From the NCBI RefSeq assembly GCF_017603965.1, contig NZ_CP071955.1, forward strand, positions 124,001 through 188,000: DNA of 64,000 bases, read 5' to 3'. The stretch is from Xanthomonas fragariae. Lineage in GTDB: Bacteria; Pseudomonadota; Gammaproteobacteria; Xanthomonadales; Xanthomonadaceae. The notes under the pieces were generated by a model that searched no databases, was not told the origin of the DNA, and saw nothing but the letters and a program-made list of their open reading frames with translations. The position numbers and the translations under genes are program-made. Below, piece after piece: positions 8,736 to 22,122 of the stretch; the stretch's first letter is position 1, and the number at the start of each line of letters is the position of its first letter.

Positions 8736-9030
8736 TCCACCGGCGCCTTTACCTGATCCGATTGGTGCACCAGCGATCCCCCTGGCGGGCGGGCAGCCGC
8801 CCTCCCGCCCTGCATCGGGCGACAGATTCTGCTGCCTCGCCCATGAGGGCGACCGGCGGAGGGCTGCACGTCATACACAGCCGCTTAACAAGCATTTCCA
8901 TAAGCCACGCACTGCCACATCGACGCCTGCCACAGCCGCGCTTGTTTGATTTTCGTCAATTGGACGGACACATGAAATTCGCAACGAAGGTGTTTGACTG
9001 TAACAAGTCAAGAATCGTTGCGGAGTACGC
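8736..9030. other. Intergenic stretch, no gene seen
   Basis: Between the effector island and the glg operon. Short open frames here look random. The stretch 8900-9030 is less GC-rich and probably holds the glg operon promoter, but I could not pick out a convincing -35/-10 pair. Confidence 0.5.
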
Positions 9031-9198
9031 ATGAGTGCAGTCACAGTGGGAAAGGTCGGCCAGGCATTGAACCGGCAAAGGTCGATCTGGACGGGAATGG
9101 GACTGGTGCGTGGTGAGCGCGCGCTTGCGGATCTGCGAGGTGGTCTGTGCCGCATTGTTTCCATCGTCACGGCGCGTGTTCGCGCTGTCGTCAGCTGA
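9031..9198 (+). CDS. Possible small protein upstream of glgE
   Basis: 55 residues (MSAVTVGKVGQALNRQRS...). ATG 9031 has GGAG five bases upstream, and the stop lies 9 bases before the glgE start. It has no recognisable domain and is Arg/Val-rich. It could be a leader peptide or a chance frame. Confidence 0.25.
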   Translation: MSAVTVGKVGQALNRQRSIWTGMGLVRGERALADLRGGLCRIVSIVTARVRAVVS

Positions 9199-9207
9199 GG
9201 GGGCGTC

Positions 9208-12200
9208 ATGCGGATCTGTGTTCTCAATGAAGTGACGCCTTCGCCTATCGGGCTGGATCAGCGCTGTGTGGCCGCGCGCGAGGCGGGCTGCGATTACGTG
9301 GTGATGGCCGCGCCGTTCGAGCGCGATGCGGACGGTCGATTGATCGAGCCGTCTGCGGGTGCGGACGCGCAAGGTGAGCGTCTGCGTGAAGCGGTGCAGG
9401 CGGTGCATCGGGCCGGAGTCAAGCTGCTGATCGATGTGCGTCTGGACGAAGTGGGTGGCGCCAGCGCGGTAGTGCGCGATAACCCGCAGTGGTTCCGCGC
9501 GCGTAGCACGGCGGTACCGGACCCACGGCAGCCGCGTGCGACGCCGGAAATCGCCGAGGCACGCTTCACCTATGCGCAGGAAGGTGCGGCGTTGGTAGCG
9601 TGGTGGGCTGCGCGCTTGCTGGACTGGGCTGGGCAGGGCGTGGGTGGTTTTCGTCTGTTGCAGCCGCAGCAGGTGCCGGTGCAACGCTGGCGCGAGCTGA
9701 TCGCGCACGTGCATGCGCAGGCGCCTGAGGTGGTGTTTGCGGCGTGGACGCCGGGCCTGGGTCTGGAAGCCTTGCGGCAGTTGGCCGGTGCCGGTTTCGA
9801 TGCGGCGTTTTCCTCACTCGCGTGGTGGGACGGCCGCAGTAGCTGGTTCTTCGACGAAGACACCGCGCTGCGGGCGCTGGCCTCGCACGTGGTTGCGGTA
9901 CTGCACGCGCCCGACGGCAAGCGCGCAGCAATGCCCGAGCAGCAATGGCAATTGGCGCGCGCCTTGGGCGGCGCCTGGCTGCTGGACGATGCGCATCTGG
10001 ATGCGGTGCCAGTGTCTATCCGCGCAACCGATGGCTTGCCGACCAGCAACGCGGGCATGCGGCTGCGTCCGCTGCTGAGCGAGGTCACCGGGTTTACCGC
10101 GGTGGCAGTCGAGCCGCTCGGCGGGCTGCCGTCGTTGTTGTTGATCAATGGCGACGCCAACCATGTGGTGCCGGTACCTGCATCGGATCTATTGCGTTTG
10201 CTTGGCGATGCGGAAGGTCTGGTGGGCGAAGACGGCCGTACCTTGTCCGGTGCGACGCTAGAGGCGTTGGAGCCGGGCGAAGTGCGCGTGTATCGCAGCG
10301 TGCCGGCACGCCATGTGTTGGCGGTGCCGCGCATGCGCCAGCGTGCACAGACCGCTGCCGCATGGCCACGTGTGTGCATCGAATCGGTGACGCCGTCGGT
10401 AGACAACGGCCGTTTCCCGGTCAAGCGTGCGGTGGGCGACCGTCTCTGTGTCGAGGCCGACGCGTTTTGTGACGGGCATGATCGCATTGCGGTGGCGGTG
10501 CTTTGGCGTCCGGCCGACGCCAAGACCTGGGCCAGCGCGCCGATGCGTGCATTGGGCAACGACCGTTGGCGCGCGGAGTTCCCGCTGGAGCGTATCGGCA
10601 CCTATGAATTCCGTGTGGAGGCCTGGCGCGATGTGTTTGCCACCTTGCATGCCGATCTGGAAAAGAAGCGAGCGGCCAACACGGTGTTGCCGGTCGATGT
10701 GCAGGAAGCGGTGGCTGTGGTGCAGGCCGCACATGCACGCAGCGACGGCGCCTTGGCCAAGCGCTTGCAAGCCATCCTCACCCGTATCGGTGCGCAGAGC
10801 GAGCCGTTGCAGCAGCTGGCCATCGTGCTGGAGCCGGACACCGCGCAGGCGATGGCGCTGGCCGACGACAAACCGTTCCGCTCCGAGACCCCGGTGACGT
10901 TCCGGGTGGAGTCCGAGCGTCGCGCGGCACACTTTGCCAGTTGGTATGAGTTGTTCCCGCGTTCGCAAAGTGGCGATCCGCAGCGCCACGGCACTTTTGA
11001 CGATGTGATCGGGCGCTTGGCGCATATCCGCGCGATGCACTTCGACGTGCTGTACATGCCACCGATCCACCCGATCGGTGCGAAGAACCGCAAGGGTCGC
11101 AACAACTCGGTCACCGCGATCGACGGCGAGCCAGGCAGCCCGTATGCGATCGGTGCGACCGATGGCGGACATACCGAAGTGCACGCCGAGCTCGGCGGGC
11201 TGGACGGTTTCCGCCGGCTGATCCAGGCTGCGCGCGCGCATGGCTTGGAAGTGGCGTTGGATTTGGCGATCCAATGCGCTCCGGATCACCCGTGGTTGCG
11301 CGATCACAAGGACTGGTTCACCTGGCGCGCGGATGGGTCGATTCCGTATGCGGAGAACCCGCCGAAGAAATACCAGGACATCGTCAACGTCGACTTCTAC
11401 GCCAGCGGCGCGGTGCCGGACTTGTGGAACACGCTGCGCGATGCGGTGCTGTTCTGGGTCAACGAAGGCGTCAGGCTATTCCGTGTGGACAACCCGCACA
11501 CCAAGCCGTTCCCGTTCTGGGAGTGGTTGATTGCCGAAATCCGCGGGCGTCGGCCGGACGTGGTGTTCCTGTCCGAAGCCTTTACCCGGCCAAAGATGAT
11601 GTACCGCCTGGCCAAGTGCGGCTTTTCGCAGTCCTACACCTACTTCACCTGGCGCAACCACAAGCACGAGCTGCAAGAGTATGTGGAAGAGGTGAATGCA
11701 GGCGTGCCGCGCGAATGTTTCCGCCCGCATTTCTTCGTCAACACGCCGGACATCAATCCGCTGTTTCTGCAGACCAGCGGGCGCAATGGGCATCTGATCC
11801 GCGCCGCGCTGGCCACGACGTTGTCCGGCTTGTGGGGCATGTATCAAGGCTTCGAACTCTGCGAAGCCACACCGCTGGCGCCGGGCAAGGAAGAGTACCT
11901 GGACTCGGAAAAATTCCAGCTGCGTGCCTGGCCCGAACGTGCGCCGGGCGACATCGTCGATGAGATCACCCGCTTCAATCAGCTGCGTCGCATGCATCCG
12001 GAGTTGCAGTCGCACCTGGGCACGCGGTTCTATCAGGCGCATCACGATCAGGTGCTGTACTTCGGCAAGTTCCTGGATGCCGGCTACCTGTCGCGCAGCC
12101 GCAGCATGGTGTTGGTAGCGATCAATCTGGACCCCGATGCCGGCCAGGATGCCGATATCGAAATCCCGCTATGGGAACTGGGCCTGCCCGATCACGCCAC

Positions 12201-12324
12201 CGTGGCGGTGGACGATCTATGGGACGGCCATCGGTTCGAATGGCAGGGCAAATACCAACACATCCGTCTAGAGGCAACGCGACCGTTCGCGTTATGGCGT
12301 ATCCGCGCAGGAGAGGTTGCATGA
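9208..12324 (+). CDS. glgE: GlgE, alpha-1,4-glucan:maltose-1-phosphate maltosyltransferase, with extra N-terminal domain
   Basis: Transfers maltose from maltose-1-phosphate onto alpha-glucan in the cytoplasm. The 1038 residues are far longer than the usual GlgE of about 650-700. The GlgE core begins near residue 570 ([11 protein letters not shown]) and has [18 protein letters not shown], the nucleophile Asp761 ([11 protein letters not shown]), the acid/base Glu790 (LSEAFTRP) and Asp848 (FVNTPDINP). The first roughly 370 residues resemble a GH13 barrel that has lost its catalytic residues ([10 protein letters not shown] and [10 protein letters not shown] stand where active motifs would be), followed by an immunoglobulin-like segment. 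The stop overlaps the treS start (ATGA), so the genes are translationally coupled. Confidence 0.92.
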   Translation: MRICVLNEVTPSPIGLDQRCVAAREAGCDYVVMAAPFERDADGRLIEPSAGADAQGERLREAVQAVHRAGVKLLIDVRLDEVGGASAVVRDNPQWFRARSTAVPDPRQPRATPEIAEARFTYAQEGAALVAWWAARLLDWAGQGVGGFRLLQPQQVPVQRWRELIAHVHAQAPEVVFAAWTPGLGLEALRQLAGAGFDAAFSSLAWWDGRSSWFFDEDTALRALASHVVAVLHAPDGKRAAMPEQQWQLARALGGAWLLDDAHLDAVPVSIRATDGLPTSNAGMRLRPLLSEVTGFTAVAVEPLGGLPSLLLINGDANHVVPVPASDLLRLLGDAEGLVGEDGRTLSGATLEALEPGEVRVYRSVPARHVLAVPRMRQRAQTAAAWPRVCIESVTPSVDNGRFPVKRAVGDRLCVEADAFCDGHDRIAVAVLWRPADAKTWASAPMRALGNDRWRAEFPLERIGTYEFRVEAWRDVFATLHADLEKKRAANTVLPVDVQEAVAVVQAAHARSDGALAKRLQAILTRIGAQSEPLQQLAIVLEPDTAQAMALADDKPFRSETPVTFRVESERRAAHFASWYELFPRSQSGDPQRHGTFDDVIGRLAHIRAMHFDVLYMPPIHPIGAKNRKGRNNSVTAIDGEPGSPYAIGATDGGHTEVHAELGGLDGFRRLIQAARAHGLEVALDLAIQCAPDHPWLRDHKDWFTWRADGSIPYAENPPKKYQDIVNVDFYASGAVPDLWNTLRDAVLFWVNEGVRLFRVDNPHTKPFPFWEWLIAEIRGRRPDVVFLSEAFTRPKMMYRLAKCGFSQSYTYFTWRNHKHELQEYVEEVNAGVPRECFRPHFFVNTPDINPLFLQTSGRNGHLIRAALATTLSGLWGMYQGFELCEATPLAPGKEEYLDSEKFQLRAWPERAPGDIVDEITRFNQLRRMHPELQSHLGTRFYQAHHDQVLYFGKFLDAGYLSRSRSMVLVAINLDPDAGQDADIEIPLWELGLPDHATVAVDDLWDGHRFEWQGKYQHIRLEATRPFALWRIRAGEVA

Positions 12325-15300
12325 AGGCAGTGGCATCGTTACAGGCCGATGCGGAGCAATCCGCCGTGGTTGCTGATCAGCTTTGGTACAAGGACGCGAT
12401 CATTTATCAGGTGCACGTCAAGTCGTTCTTCGACTCCAATGACGATGGCATCGGCGATTTTCCGGGTCTGATTTCCAAGCTGGATTACATTGCCGAACTC
12501 GGCGTGGACACCATCTGGTTGTTGCCGTTCTACCCCAGCCCGCGCCGCGACGATGGGTACGACATCGCCGAATACATGGCGGTGCATCCGGACTACGGCA
12601 GCATCGCCGACTTCGAGCAGCTGGTCGCGCAGGCGCATGCGCGCGGCATCCGCATCGTCACCGAGTTGGTGATCAACCACACCTCCGATCAGCACCCGTG
12701 GTTTCAGCGTGCACGCAACGCGCCGGCCGGCTCGCCGGAGCGGGACTTCTACGTGTGGTCGGATACCGATCAGGAATACGAAGGCACGCGGATCATTTTC
12801 TGCGATACCGAAAAGTCCAACTGGACCTGGGATCCGGTCGCCGGGCAATACTTCTGGCACCGTTTCTATTCGCATCAGCCAGACCTCAACTTCGACAACC
12901 CCGCAGTGCTGGAAGCGGTACTGGAAGTGATGCGCTTCTGGCTGGATCGCGGCGTGGATGGTCTACGTCTGGATGCGGTGCCGTACCTGATCGAACGCTC
13001 GGGCACCTCCAACGAGAACCTGCCGGAAACCCACGCGATTCTGCGCAAGATTCGCACCACGCTGGATGCCGAATATCCTGACCGCATGTTGCTGGCCGAA
13101 GCCAATATGTGGCCGGAAGACACCCAGCAGTACTTCGGCCAGAACGCTGACGAATGCCATATGGCGTTTCATTTCCCGTTGATGCCGCGCATGTACATGG
13201 CGATCGCGCGCGAAGACCGTTTTCCGATCACCGACATCATGCGCCAGACCCCGGAGATTCCGGAGAGCTGCCAGTGGGCGATCTTCCTGCGCAACCACGA
13301 TGAATTGACGCTGGAAATGGTCACCGATTCGGAGCGCGATTATCTGTGGCAGACCTATGCTTCCGATCGTCGCGCGCGTATTAACCTGGGCATTCGTCGT
13401 CGTCTCGCACCATTGTTGGAACGCGACCGCCGCCGTATCGAATTGATGACGTCCCTGTTGCTGACCATGCCCGGTACGCCGGTGCTGTATTACGGCGATG
13501 AGATCGGCATGGGCGACAACATCCATCTGGGCGACCGCGACGGTGTGCGCACACCCATGCAGTGGTCGATCGACCGCAACGGCGGGTTCTCGCGCGCCGA
13601 CCCGGCGCAGTTGGTGTTGCCGCCGGTCATGGACCCGTTGTACGGCTTCCAGGCGGTGAATGTGGAAGCGCAGATCCGCGACCAGCATTCGCTGCTGACC
13701 TGGACCCGCCGCGTGCTCAGCGTGCGCAAGCGCTACCAGGCGTTCGGCCGCGGTACCTTGCGCTTCTTGTATCCGGGCAACCGCCGCATGTTGGCGTATC
13801 TGCGCTCGCATCAGGACGAAACGGTGCTGTGCGTGGCCAACCTGTCGCACACGCTGCAGGCGGTGGAGCTGGACCTTTCCGAGTTCGAAGGCCGCGTGCC
13901 GGTGGACATCATCGGCGGCGGCAGCTTCCCGCCGGTCGGGCGCTTGACCTATCTGCTCACGGTGCCGCCGTTCGGCTTTTACGCATTCCAGCTGGTCAGC
14001 GAAGGCACGCTGCCGGATTGGCATGTGCCCACCCCTGTGCCATTGCCGGATTACCACACGTTGGTGCTGCGCAGCGATACCGACGAAAGCAACGCCCTGC
14101 TGCCGCATCTGCCCACGCTGGAAGCCGAGATCCTGCCGGCCTGGTTGTCGGCACGCCGCTGGTTCTCGGCCAAGGATCGGGTGCTGAAGAACGTGCGTAT
14201 TTCGCGCCGCACCCCGCTGCCGGGCGATGAGCCGATGAGCTTGCTGGAACTGGAAGTGGAGTTGGAAGACGGCCACCAAGAGAGTTACATGTTGCCGGTC
14301 GGCATCGTGTGGGAGCGCGACCAGCCAAGCACCTTGGCCGAACAGCTGGCCCTGGCGCGCGTGCGTCAAGGGCGCGAGGTGGGTTATCTCACCGATGCGT
14401 TCGCACTCAAGACGATGGTGCGCGGGGTGATCGATGCGCTGCGCGAAAACGCCACGCTGGATTTCCGCGATGGCGACGATGCCTCGCAACAAGGGCAGGT
14501 GCGTTTCGAAGCGACCGCTGCATTGGCCACGCTGGATATTCCGCAAGATCCGGATATCCGTTGGTTGTCTGCCGAACAGAGCAACAGCTCGCTGGTGGTC
14601 GCCGACAAGGCGGTGTTCAAGTTGCTGCGGCATGTGGCTAATGGGGCCAATCCGGAGATCGAAATCGGCCGTCGCCTCACCGAAATGGGTTATGCCAACG
14701 CCGCGCCGTTGCTGGGTAGCGTCAGCCGTATTGACGGGCAGGGCACGGTCACCACCATCGCGTTGTTGCAGGGCTTTATCCGCAATCAGGGCGATGCCTG
14801 GCGCTGGACGTTGGACCATCTGGCACGCAGTTTCGACGAGTACGTCACGGCACAAACCGACGAGTCGCGCGCTGAAGCCATCGCCGGTTACGACGTGTTT
14901 GCCGCTGTGGTGGGCAAGCGCTTGGCCGAGTTGCATGCGGCGTTGTCGCGCGACACCGACGATGCCGACTTCGCACCTCAGCGTATCGATCTGCCAACCG
15001 CCAACGATGTGGTGGCCGGCGTCGCGCGTCAGGTCGAAGACATCTGGGACACGGTCAATGCACGTCTGGCGAGCAGCGACGATGCGATCGAGCGCGACGC
15101 ATTGGAAGCGGTGCTGGACGAACGCCCGCAATTGGAGGCGCTGCTGGCCAAGGCACCGAGCGTGCTGGCCGATTCGCTGCTGACGCGCGTGCATGGCGAT
15201 TTCCACCTTGGGCAGATTCTAGTGGCGTTCGACGATGTCATCTTGATCGACTTCGAAGGCGAGCCGGCTAAGCCGCTGGCCGTGCGTCGCGCCAAGGCAA

Positions 15301-15667
15301 GCCCGCTGCGCGATGTGGCCGGCTTCCTGCGCTCGCTCGATTACGCCAGCGAAGTGTCGGCACGTGGCGAAGAAGGTACCGCCGCCCGTGCAGGCGTGGG
15401 CGTGGACACGCATCTGGACCAATTCCTGGTGGAGTTCCGTCGCCGCTCCACCGACGCCTTCCTGGACGCTTACCGTGCCGTGCTCGATGCCAGCGCCCAT
15501 CCGTGGATTGCGCCGGCAGCGTTCAACGCAGCCACCTTGCTGTTCCTGGTGGAAAAGGCCTGCTACGAAGTGCGTTATGAAGCTGCCAACCGCCCCAGCT
15601 GGTTAATGGTGCCGATCGAAGGCTTGCGACGCATCCTGCAAGGCGTACGCGCTGGTGCAGGAGACAC

Positions 15668-15671
<4 letters not shown>
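12321..15671 (+). CDS. treS: Trehalose synthase / maltokinase fusion
   Basis: 1116 residues. An open frame extends upstream, but ATG 12321 overlaps the glgE stop and begins the family's normal sequence. Residues 1-560 are TreS (GH13), interconverting trehalose and maltose: Asp218 ([10 protein letters not shown]), Glu260 (LLAEANMW) and Asp327 (FLRNHDELT) are the catalytic set. Residues about 640-1116 are maltokinase (Mak/Pep2), phosphorylating maltose with [13 protein letters not shown] (Asp960) and LIDFEGEP (Asp977) are the phosphotransferase-type active site. The product, maltose-1-phosphate, is the GlgE substrate, so this protein and its two neighbours form one pathway. It is coupled to glgB through another ATGA overlap. 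Confidence 0.94.
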
Positions 15672-17866
<2,195 letters not shown>

Positions 17867-17871
17867 TATAT

Positions 17872-17908
17872 CGCTCCATCGCCGCGCTATTGGCCCGGCG
17901 ATGGAGCG
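17872..17908 (+). terminator. Hairpin terminator after glgB
   Basis: CGCTCCATCGCCG and CGGCGATGGAGCG form a perfect 13-bp stem with an 11-base loop, 6 bases after the glgB stop. There is no T-run afterwards. Confidence 0.65.
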
Positions 17909-18107
17909 TGAGTGGTTCGCCAGTGAGAGTGCGTCGTGGCGTTCGACATTCGGCCGCGATGCACGTCGGGGAGATCGAGCGACAACACATGAGTCTGAAA
18001 GCGATGCGTGCGATGATTTCCTGTGCACGTTCGCAATCCATGCGCTGACCTTATCTGCACGACTGCCGGGCCATCCTGATGCATCACGTCGTTGCAGGCA
18101 ATTCCAC

Positions 18108-19256
18108 ATGAATACACGTCGTCAATTTCTCTGTGCTGCCGCTGCCGGCACCGCCGCATTGGCCGCTGCGCCGTTGATGGCGCAGTCTTCTGCGCCTGGC
18201 AGCGTGATGCCCACACGCGGCAAAACCGCTGCCATCGCATTGCCGGCCAATCCCGTCACCAGGAGCGGGCGCTACCGCCCGACGAGTCGTCTGGGTTTTG
18301 GCGGTGTAGCGATCGGCAACGCGTTTGCACCGACCAGCGATGCGCAGAGTGAGCAGACCTTGGCGGCGGTGTGGGAATCGGGCGTGCGCTACTTCGACAC
18401 CTCGCCATGGTATGGGCTGGGATTGTCCGAGCGGCGCACCGGCCACCATCTGCATCGCCACGCGCCGGACGACTACGTGTTGTCGACCAAGGTCGGGCGC
18501 CTGCTCACCGCAACCGACAAGCCGCCGAAGACGATGTGGCAGCAGCCATCGCCATTCGATTATCGCTACGACTACAGTGCTTCGGGTGTGCGTCGTTCGA
18601 TCGAAGACAGCCTGCAACGCCTGGGCGTATCGCAGATCGATATCGCCTACATCCATGACCTGTCGCCGGAAAACGAAAAAGACCTCGGCACGCCGTGGGA
18701 ACAGCGCTTTGCCGAAGCGGTGAAAGGTGCGATGCCGGAGTTGACCAAGATGCGCAAGGAAGGGCTGATCAAGGCCTGGGGCTTCGGCGTCAATCGCCCG
18801 GAGCCTGCCTTGCGCGCAATTGAAGAAGCCGACCCGGATATCTTCCTGCTGGCTTGCCAGTACTCGCTGCTCGACCATGCACAAGCGCTGCACGACACCT
18901 TCCCGAAGATCGCCAAGCACGGCGCTTCTGTCGTGGTCGGCGCGCCGTTATTGGCGGGCTATCTGGCCGGTCGCGATCGCTATCTCTACGACGACACCGT
19001 GCCGGAATGGGCGCCAGCCAAGCGACAAAAAGCGCTGGCCATCTGCGACCGCCATGGCGTGGATTTGCGCACGGTGTCGCTGCAATTTGCCGCCGCCCCG
19101 CACGTGGTGTCTGCAGTGATTCCAGGCGCCCGCACTGCCGAGCAGGCGCACGCAAACGCAGCCTCGATGCGTGTGGCGATTCCGGCAGCCGTTTGGGAAG
19201 AGCTCAAGCGCGAGCACGTCATTGAAGCGGATGCGCCGGTGCCTGTTTTAAGCTGA
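18108..19256 (+). CDS. Exported aldo/keto reductase (aldose dehydrogenase-like)
   Basis: 382 residues from ATG 18108; the longer open frame upstream is not used because this ATG begins a clean signal sequence. The start MNTRRQFLCAAAAGTAA is a twin-arginine signal, so export folded to the periplasm is predicted, which is unusual for this NADP-dependent family. After the linker come RYFDTSPWYGLGLSERR (catalytic Asp/Tyr), STKVGRLL (Lys), DIAYIHDL and the C-terminal GARTAEQAHANA cofactor loop. It is closest in style to D-threo-aldose 1-dehydrogenase (L-fucose dehydrogenase) proteins. It opens the sugar catabolic region; the following genes run on the opposite strand. Confidence 0.8.
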   Translation: MNTRRQFLCAAAAGTAALAAAPLMAQSSAPGSVMPTRGKTAAIALPANPVTRSGRYRPTSRLGFGGVAIGNAFAPTSDAQSEQTLAAVWESGVRYFDTSPWYGLGLSERRTGHHLHRHAPDDYVLSTKVGRLLTATDKPPKTMWQQPSPFDYRYDYSASGVRRSIEDSLQRLGVSQIDIAYIHDLSPENEKDLGTPWEQRFAEAVKGAMPELTKMRKEGLIKAWGFGVNRPEPALRAIEEADPDIFLLACQYSLLDHAQALHDTFPKIAKHGASVVVGAPLLAGYLAGRDRYLYDDTVPEWAPAKRQKALAICDRHGVDLRTVSLQFAAAPHVVSAVIPGARTAEQAHANAASMRVAIPAAVWEELKREHVIEADAPVPVLS

Positions 19257-19308
19257 TGCCTCATGCGTGGTGATCCGGAGAGGAGGGGCGGTCAGCAGAC
19301 CAATGCGG

Positions 19309-20931
19309 TCAAAACGTACCGCGTTGAATAAACGGTGCTTGCTGATAGAGCTTGCGCTCGCCACCGCGCGGATCGTGTTCGAGCCGGCTCGGTGTATCGA
19401 ACAGCAGCGTTTCGCGGCGTTGCAACGAATATTGCTGCCAGCGCGGTAGGCCGCGGTGGTTCGGGTCGCCGTTGCGCGCGAAGGCGATCAGCGTCTGGCT
19501 CATCTGCTCGGCCATGCGTTGGGCATCGGCGCCGTTGCCGGTGCGCGAACCGGGTTGCGCGATGGTGTCGAACACCAGCGGAATATCCAGCGTGTGGAAG
19601 GCGCCGAACTTGCCGCCATCCAGCGGCGAGCCCCAATCCAGTTGATAGGCCCAGGTGGGTGCGCCCTGGCGTGCGCGTGCTTCGGCTTCTTCGACCGCAC
19701 CACGCCACGAGCGGCCTGCGGTGGTCGCCGCGAAAAACACATCAGAGGGCGAATACTGCGGATACAGCCGGCGGTATTCGGCGATGACTACCTGCGGCAA
19801 CAGGTCGACGTATTGCTGGGTTTCCAGTTTGGCCGGCAGCTCGTCCCAGCTCAACGCAAAGTTCCTCGCATCGTTGCCGAGAAACGCGCGCGTTTCATCG
19901 CGGGTATTGCCGATCACCATTGGAATCTTGGCTGATTGCAGCGGCGCAGTGGGCCAGAACGGATGCACCGGCACATTGCGCGCATCCAGCACCGGGCCGA
20001 AGTACAGCGCGCTGTTTTCCACCCGCGAGGGGTCGCGCACCTGCGCGGCGGCCAGTAATTGCGCAATCGGCATCGAGCGAATGCGCGCCAGTTCGCCAGG
20101 CGAAAGTTTCAGCGCATCCAGCAACATCTGCGCACGTTGCGTGGCCGCACGCGGTCCCGCAACGGTGACCTGTTGCCCGCTCATGGTCCAGGCGCGATGG
20201 AACAGCCCGCGCGCGGCCGGCATCGCCATCAGCGTTGCGATCTTGGCGCCGCCACCGGATTGACCGAACACGGTGACATTGCCGGCATCGCCGCCGAATT
20301 CGGCCGCATGCCGGCGCACCCATTGCAGCGCCTGGATCAGGTCCAGTTGCCCGGCATTGCCGGAGTCGGCAAAGCGCGCATCGCCGAGCTGCGCCAGCGA
20401 CAAGTAGCCGAAAAGAGTGAGCCGATGATTGACGGTGATCACCACCACGTCGCCGCGCTTGCACAGGCGCACGCCGTCGTAAAGCGGGTCGCTGCCGGAG
20501 CCGGTGGTGTAGCCGCCGCCATGGATATAGAACAGGATCGGCCGCCTGCCGCCATCGCGCAGGCCCGGTGTCCACACGTTGAGGAACAGGCAGTCCTCGC
20601 TGGTGGGCTCGCTGGCTTTGAGCTGCGGCGCCGCCGCACCGAAATGGCTGGCATCGCGCGCCTCGGGCCACGGCGTTTCCAGCACTGCCGCCTGGAAGCG
20701 GCGCGCGGCGGTGTCGCCGCCGTACGGGATGCCCTTGAACACGCAGATACCTTGGTCGCGATAACCGCGCAACGCGCCGCTGCGGACCTGTGCCAGTGGT
20801 GCAACGTCGTCGCGTGGCGGCGGCGCTGCGGCCGCGCCAGTGAAGCCGGGCAGGGCTGCCGCAGCGCTGGCAAGCAGACCGCCGCACAACAGTGTGCGGC
20901 GCCGCGCGTCGGGCATGGACGGTGCGGTCAT
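19309..20931 (-). CDS. Exported type B carboxylesterase
   Basis: 540 residues from the ATG at 20931, which overlaps the stop of the upstream gene (ATGA on the minus strand). It has a twin-arginine-like signal (ARRRTLLCGGLLASAAAALPG), then carboxylesterase family motifs: EDCLFLNVWTPG, the oxyanion loop FYIHGGGY and the nucleophile elbow VTVFGQSGGGA (Ser near 224). Length fits the family. It probably removes ester groups (acetyl, methyl or aromatic) from plant wall fragments in the periplasm; the substrate is unknown. Forms a two-gene unit with the esterase upstream. Confidence 0.88.
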   Translation of the reverse strand: MTAPSMPDARRRTLLCGGLLASAAAALPGFTGAAAAPPPRDDVAPLAQVRSGALRGYRDQGICVFKGIPYGGDTAARRFQAAVLETPWPEARDASHFGAAAPQLKASEPTSEDCLFLNVWTPGLRDGGRRPILFYIHGGGYTTGSGSDPLYDGVRLCKRGDVVVITVNHRLTLFGYLSLAQLGDARFADSGNAGQLDLIQALQWVRRHAAEFGGDAGNVTVFGQSGGGAKIATLMAMPAARGLFHRAWTMSGQQVTVAGPRAATQRAQMLLDALKLSPGELARIRSMPIAQLLAAAQVRDPSRVENSALYFGPVLDARNVPVHPFWPTAPLQSAKIPMVIGNTRDETRAFLGNDARNFALSWDELPAKLETQQYVDLLPQVVIAEYRRLYPQYSPSDVFFAATTAGRSWRGAVEEAEARARQGAPTWAYQLDWGSPLDGGKFGAFHTLDIPLVFDTIAQPGSRTGNGADAQRMAEQMSQTLIAFARNGDPNHRGLPRWQQYSLQRRETLLFDTPSRLEHDPRGGERKLYQQAPFIQRGTF

Positions 20932-21983
20932 TGCGCAGTGTCCTGTGCGGCTGTGGACACCTGCGCCTTGGCGACATGTGCGATCCACGCCTGCGCCAGC
21001 TGCGGCCACGCGGCCACGGTCAGGCCGGTGGTGCTGGCAGTCCCGAAGCCATGGCCACCCTGCGGGAACACGTGCAGCTCGCTCGGCACCCCGGCGTGCA
21101 GCAGCGCGTCATGCATCAGCAAGCTGTTGCGTACCGACACCACCGTGTCGTCCTGCGCATGCAGCAGGAAGGTCGGCGGCGTGCGTGCGTCCACGTGCAA
21201 GTGCGGCGAATACGCACGCAGCTGGGCAGCGCTGGGCGTGGTGCCGAGCAGGCGTTGGCGCGAGCCCATATGCGCGTTGGCGCTGTCCATGTCGATGACC
21301 GGATAGATCAGCAACTCGAAATCCGGCCGCGCGCTCAGCGCATCGGCCGCGTCCACCTTCGGGTACACCTGCGCGGCGTAGTGCGTGCCCAGGCTGGCCG
21401 CGACATGGCCGCCAGCCGAGAAGCCTATCACCCCGACCCGCTGCGCATCGATGCCGTAGCGTGCGGCGTTGGCGCGGATCAGCCGCAGCGCGCGTTGCGC
21501 GTCGGCCAGCGGCACATCGGCGCCGTTGGGGTGGCCTTCGCCTGGTAGTCGATAGCGCAGCACGAATACCGTGATCCCTGCTTGGTCGACGAAGCTTGGT
21601 ACCAGCGCGCTGCCTTCGTTGTCCAGCACGATGCGCTGGTAGCCGCCGCCTGGAGTGACCAGCAAGGCAGTGCCATTGGGCCGCTTGGGGCGGTAGACCA
21701 CCAGGTAGGGCGTGCTGATCTGCTGGATGTAGCGGTCGGGCAGGGCGGGGTCGCTGCCGCGCTGAACGATGCGCTGCGGCTGCGGCAGGGTCTTGTCCCC
21801 CGGTGCCACGGCCTTGGGCCACAGCTCGATCCGGCTGGCCTGTTCGGCGGCGGTGTCGGCGCTGGGCACCTCGGCAGCCAGCACTGGCCCGGCCAGTAGC
21901 GACCCCGCCACCACCAGCGTCATGCACCGACGCACGGCGCTCGAAAACGCGGCAAAACCGCGCCTCTGGCTTTTCTGTTCCAT
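20928..21983 (-). CDS. Exported alpha/beta hydrolase (acetyl esterase-like)
   Basis: 351 residues. ATG at 21983 has GGAGGAG just upstream; the open frame continues further but without a ribosome site. A signal peptide is present (VRRCMTLVVAGSLLAGPVLA). The fold has LVTPGGGYQRIVL (oxyanion), VIGFSAGGHVAASLG (Ser near 189), FLLHAQDDTVV (Asp) and FPQGGHGFG (His). It resembles Xanthomonas xylan or pectin acetylesterases of the BD-FAE/Axe type. First gene of the minus-strand pair; its promoter is shared with the divergent operon at 22123 and contains the 22041 motif. Confidence 0.85.
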   Translation of the reverse strand: MEQKSQRRGFAAFSSAVRRCMTLVVAGSLLAGPVLAAEVPSADTAAEQASRIELWPKAVAPGDKTLPQPQRIVQRGSDPALPDRYIQQISTPYLVVYRPKRPNGTALLVTPGGGYQRIVLDNEGSALVPSFVDQAGITVFVLRYRLPGEGHPNGADVPLADAQRALRLIRANAARYGIDAQRVGVIGFSAGGHVAASLGTHYAAQVYPKVDAADALSARPDFELLIYPVIDMDSANAHMGSRQRLLGTTPSAAQLRAYSPHLHVDARTPPTFLLHAQDDTVVSVRNSLLMHDALLHAGVPSELHVFPQGGHGFGTASTTGLTVAAWPQLAQAWIAHVAKAQVSTAAQDTAQ

Positions 21984-22040
21984 GCACTCCTCCCAGGGTC
22001 GCTTTGCTTTGACAGGCACAATGCCGCACTGCATATTGCT

Positions 22041-22058
22041 AATGACACCGGTTTACCA
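22041..22058 (+). promoter_or_regulatory. Candidate LacI-family operator (site 1)
   Basis: AATGACACCGGTTTACCA. The same 18 bases with one change occur at 30244 in front of kduI. It is centred on ACCGGT with a CG centre, as LacI-family sites often are. It lies between divergent genes (esterase pair and hydratase-TRAP operon). Binding by the regulator at 27618 is inferred. Confidence 0.55.
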
Positions 22059-22122
22059 TATACAACACACCGTGCCATTGTCGATTGGCAGTGCAACACA
22101 AACACCTATCGGGGAGACACCC

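Noticed and set aside
12171..12320. N-terminal extension of the treS frame
   Set aside because: It lies wholly within glgE and shows no treS-like sequence; the ATGA junction at 12321 is the natural start.
12963..15206. Long minus-strand open frame (747 codons) opposite treS
   Set aside because: Shadow frame caused by high GC; composition is His/Arg/Gln-rich without domains, and the plus strand carries an intact enzyme.
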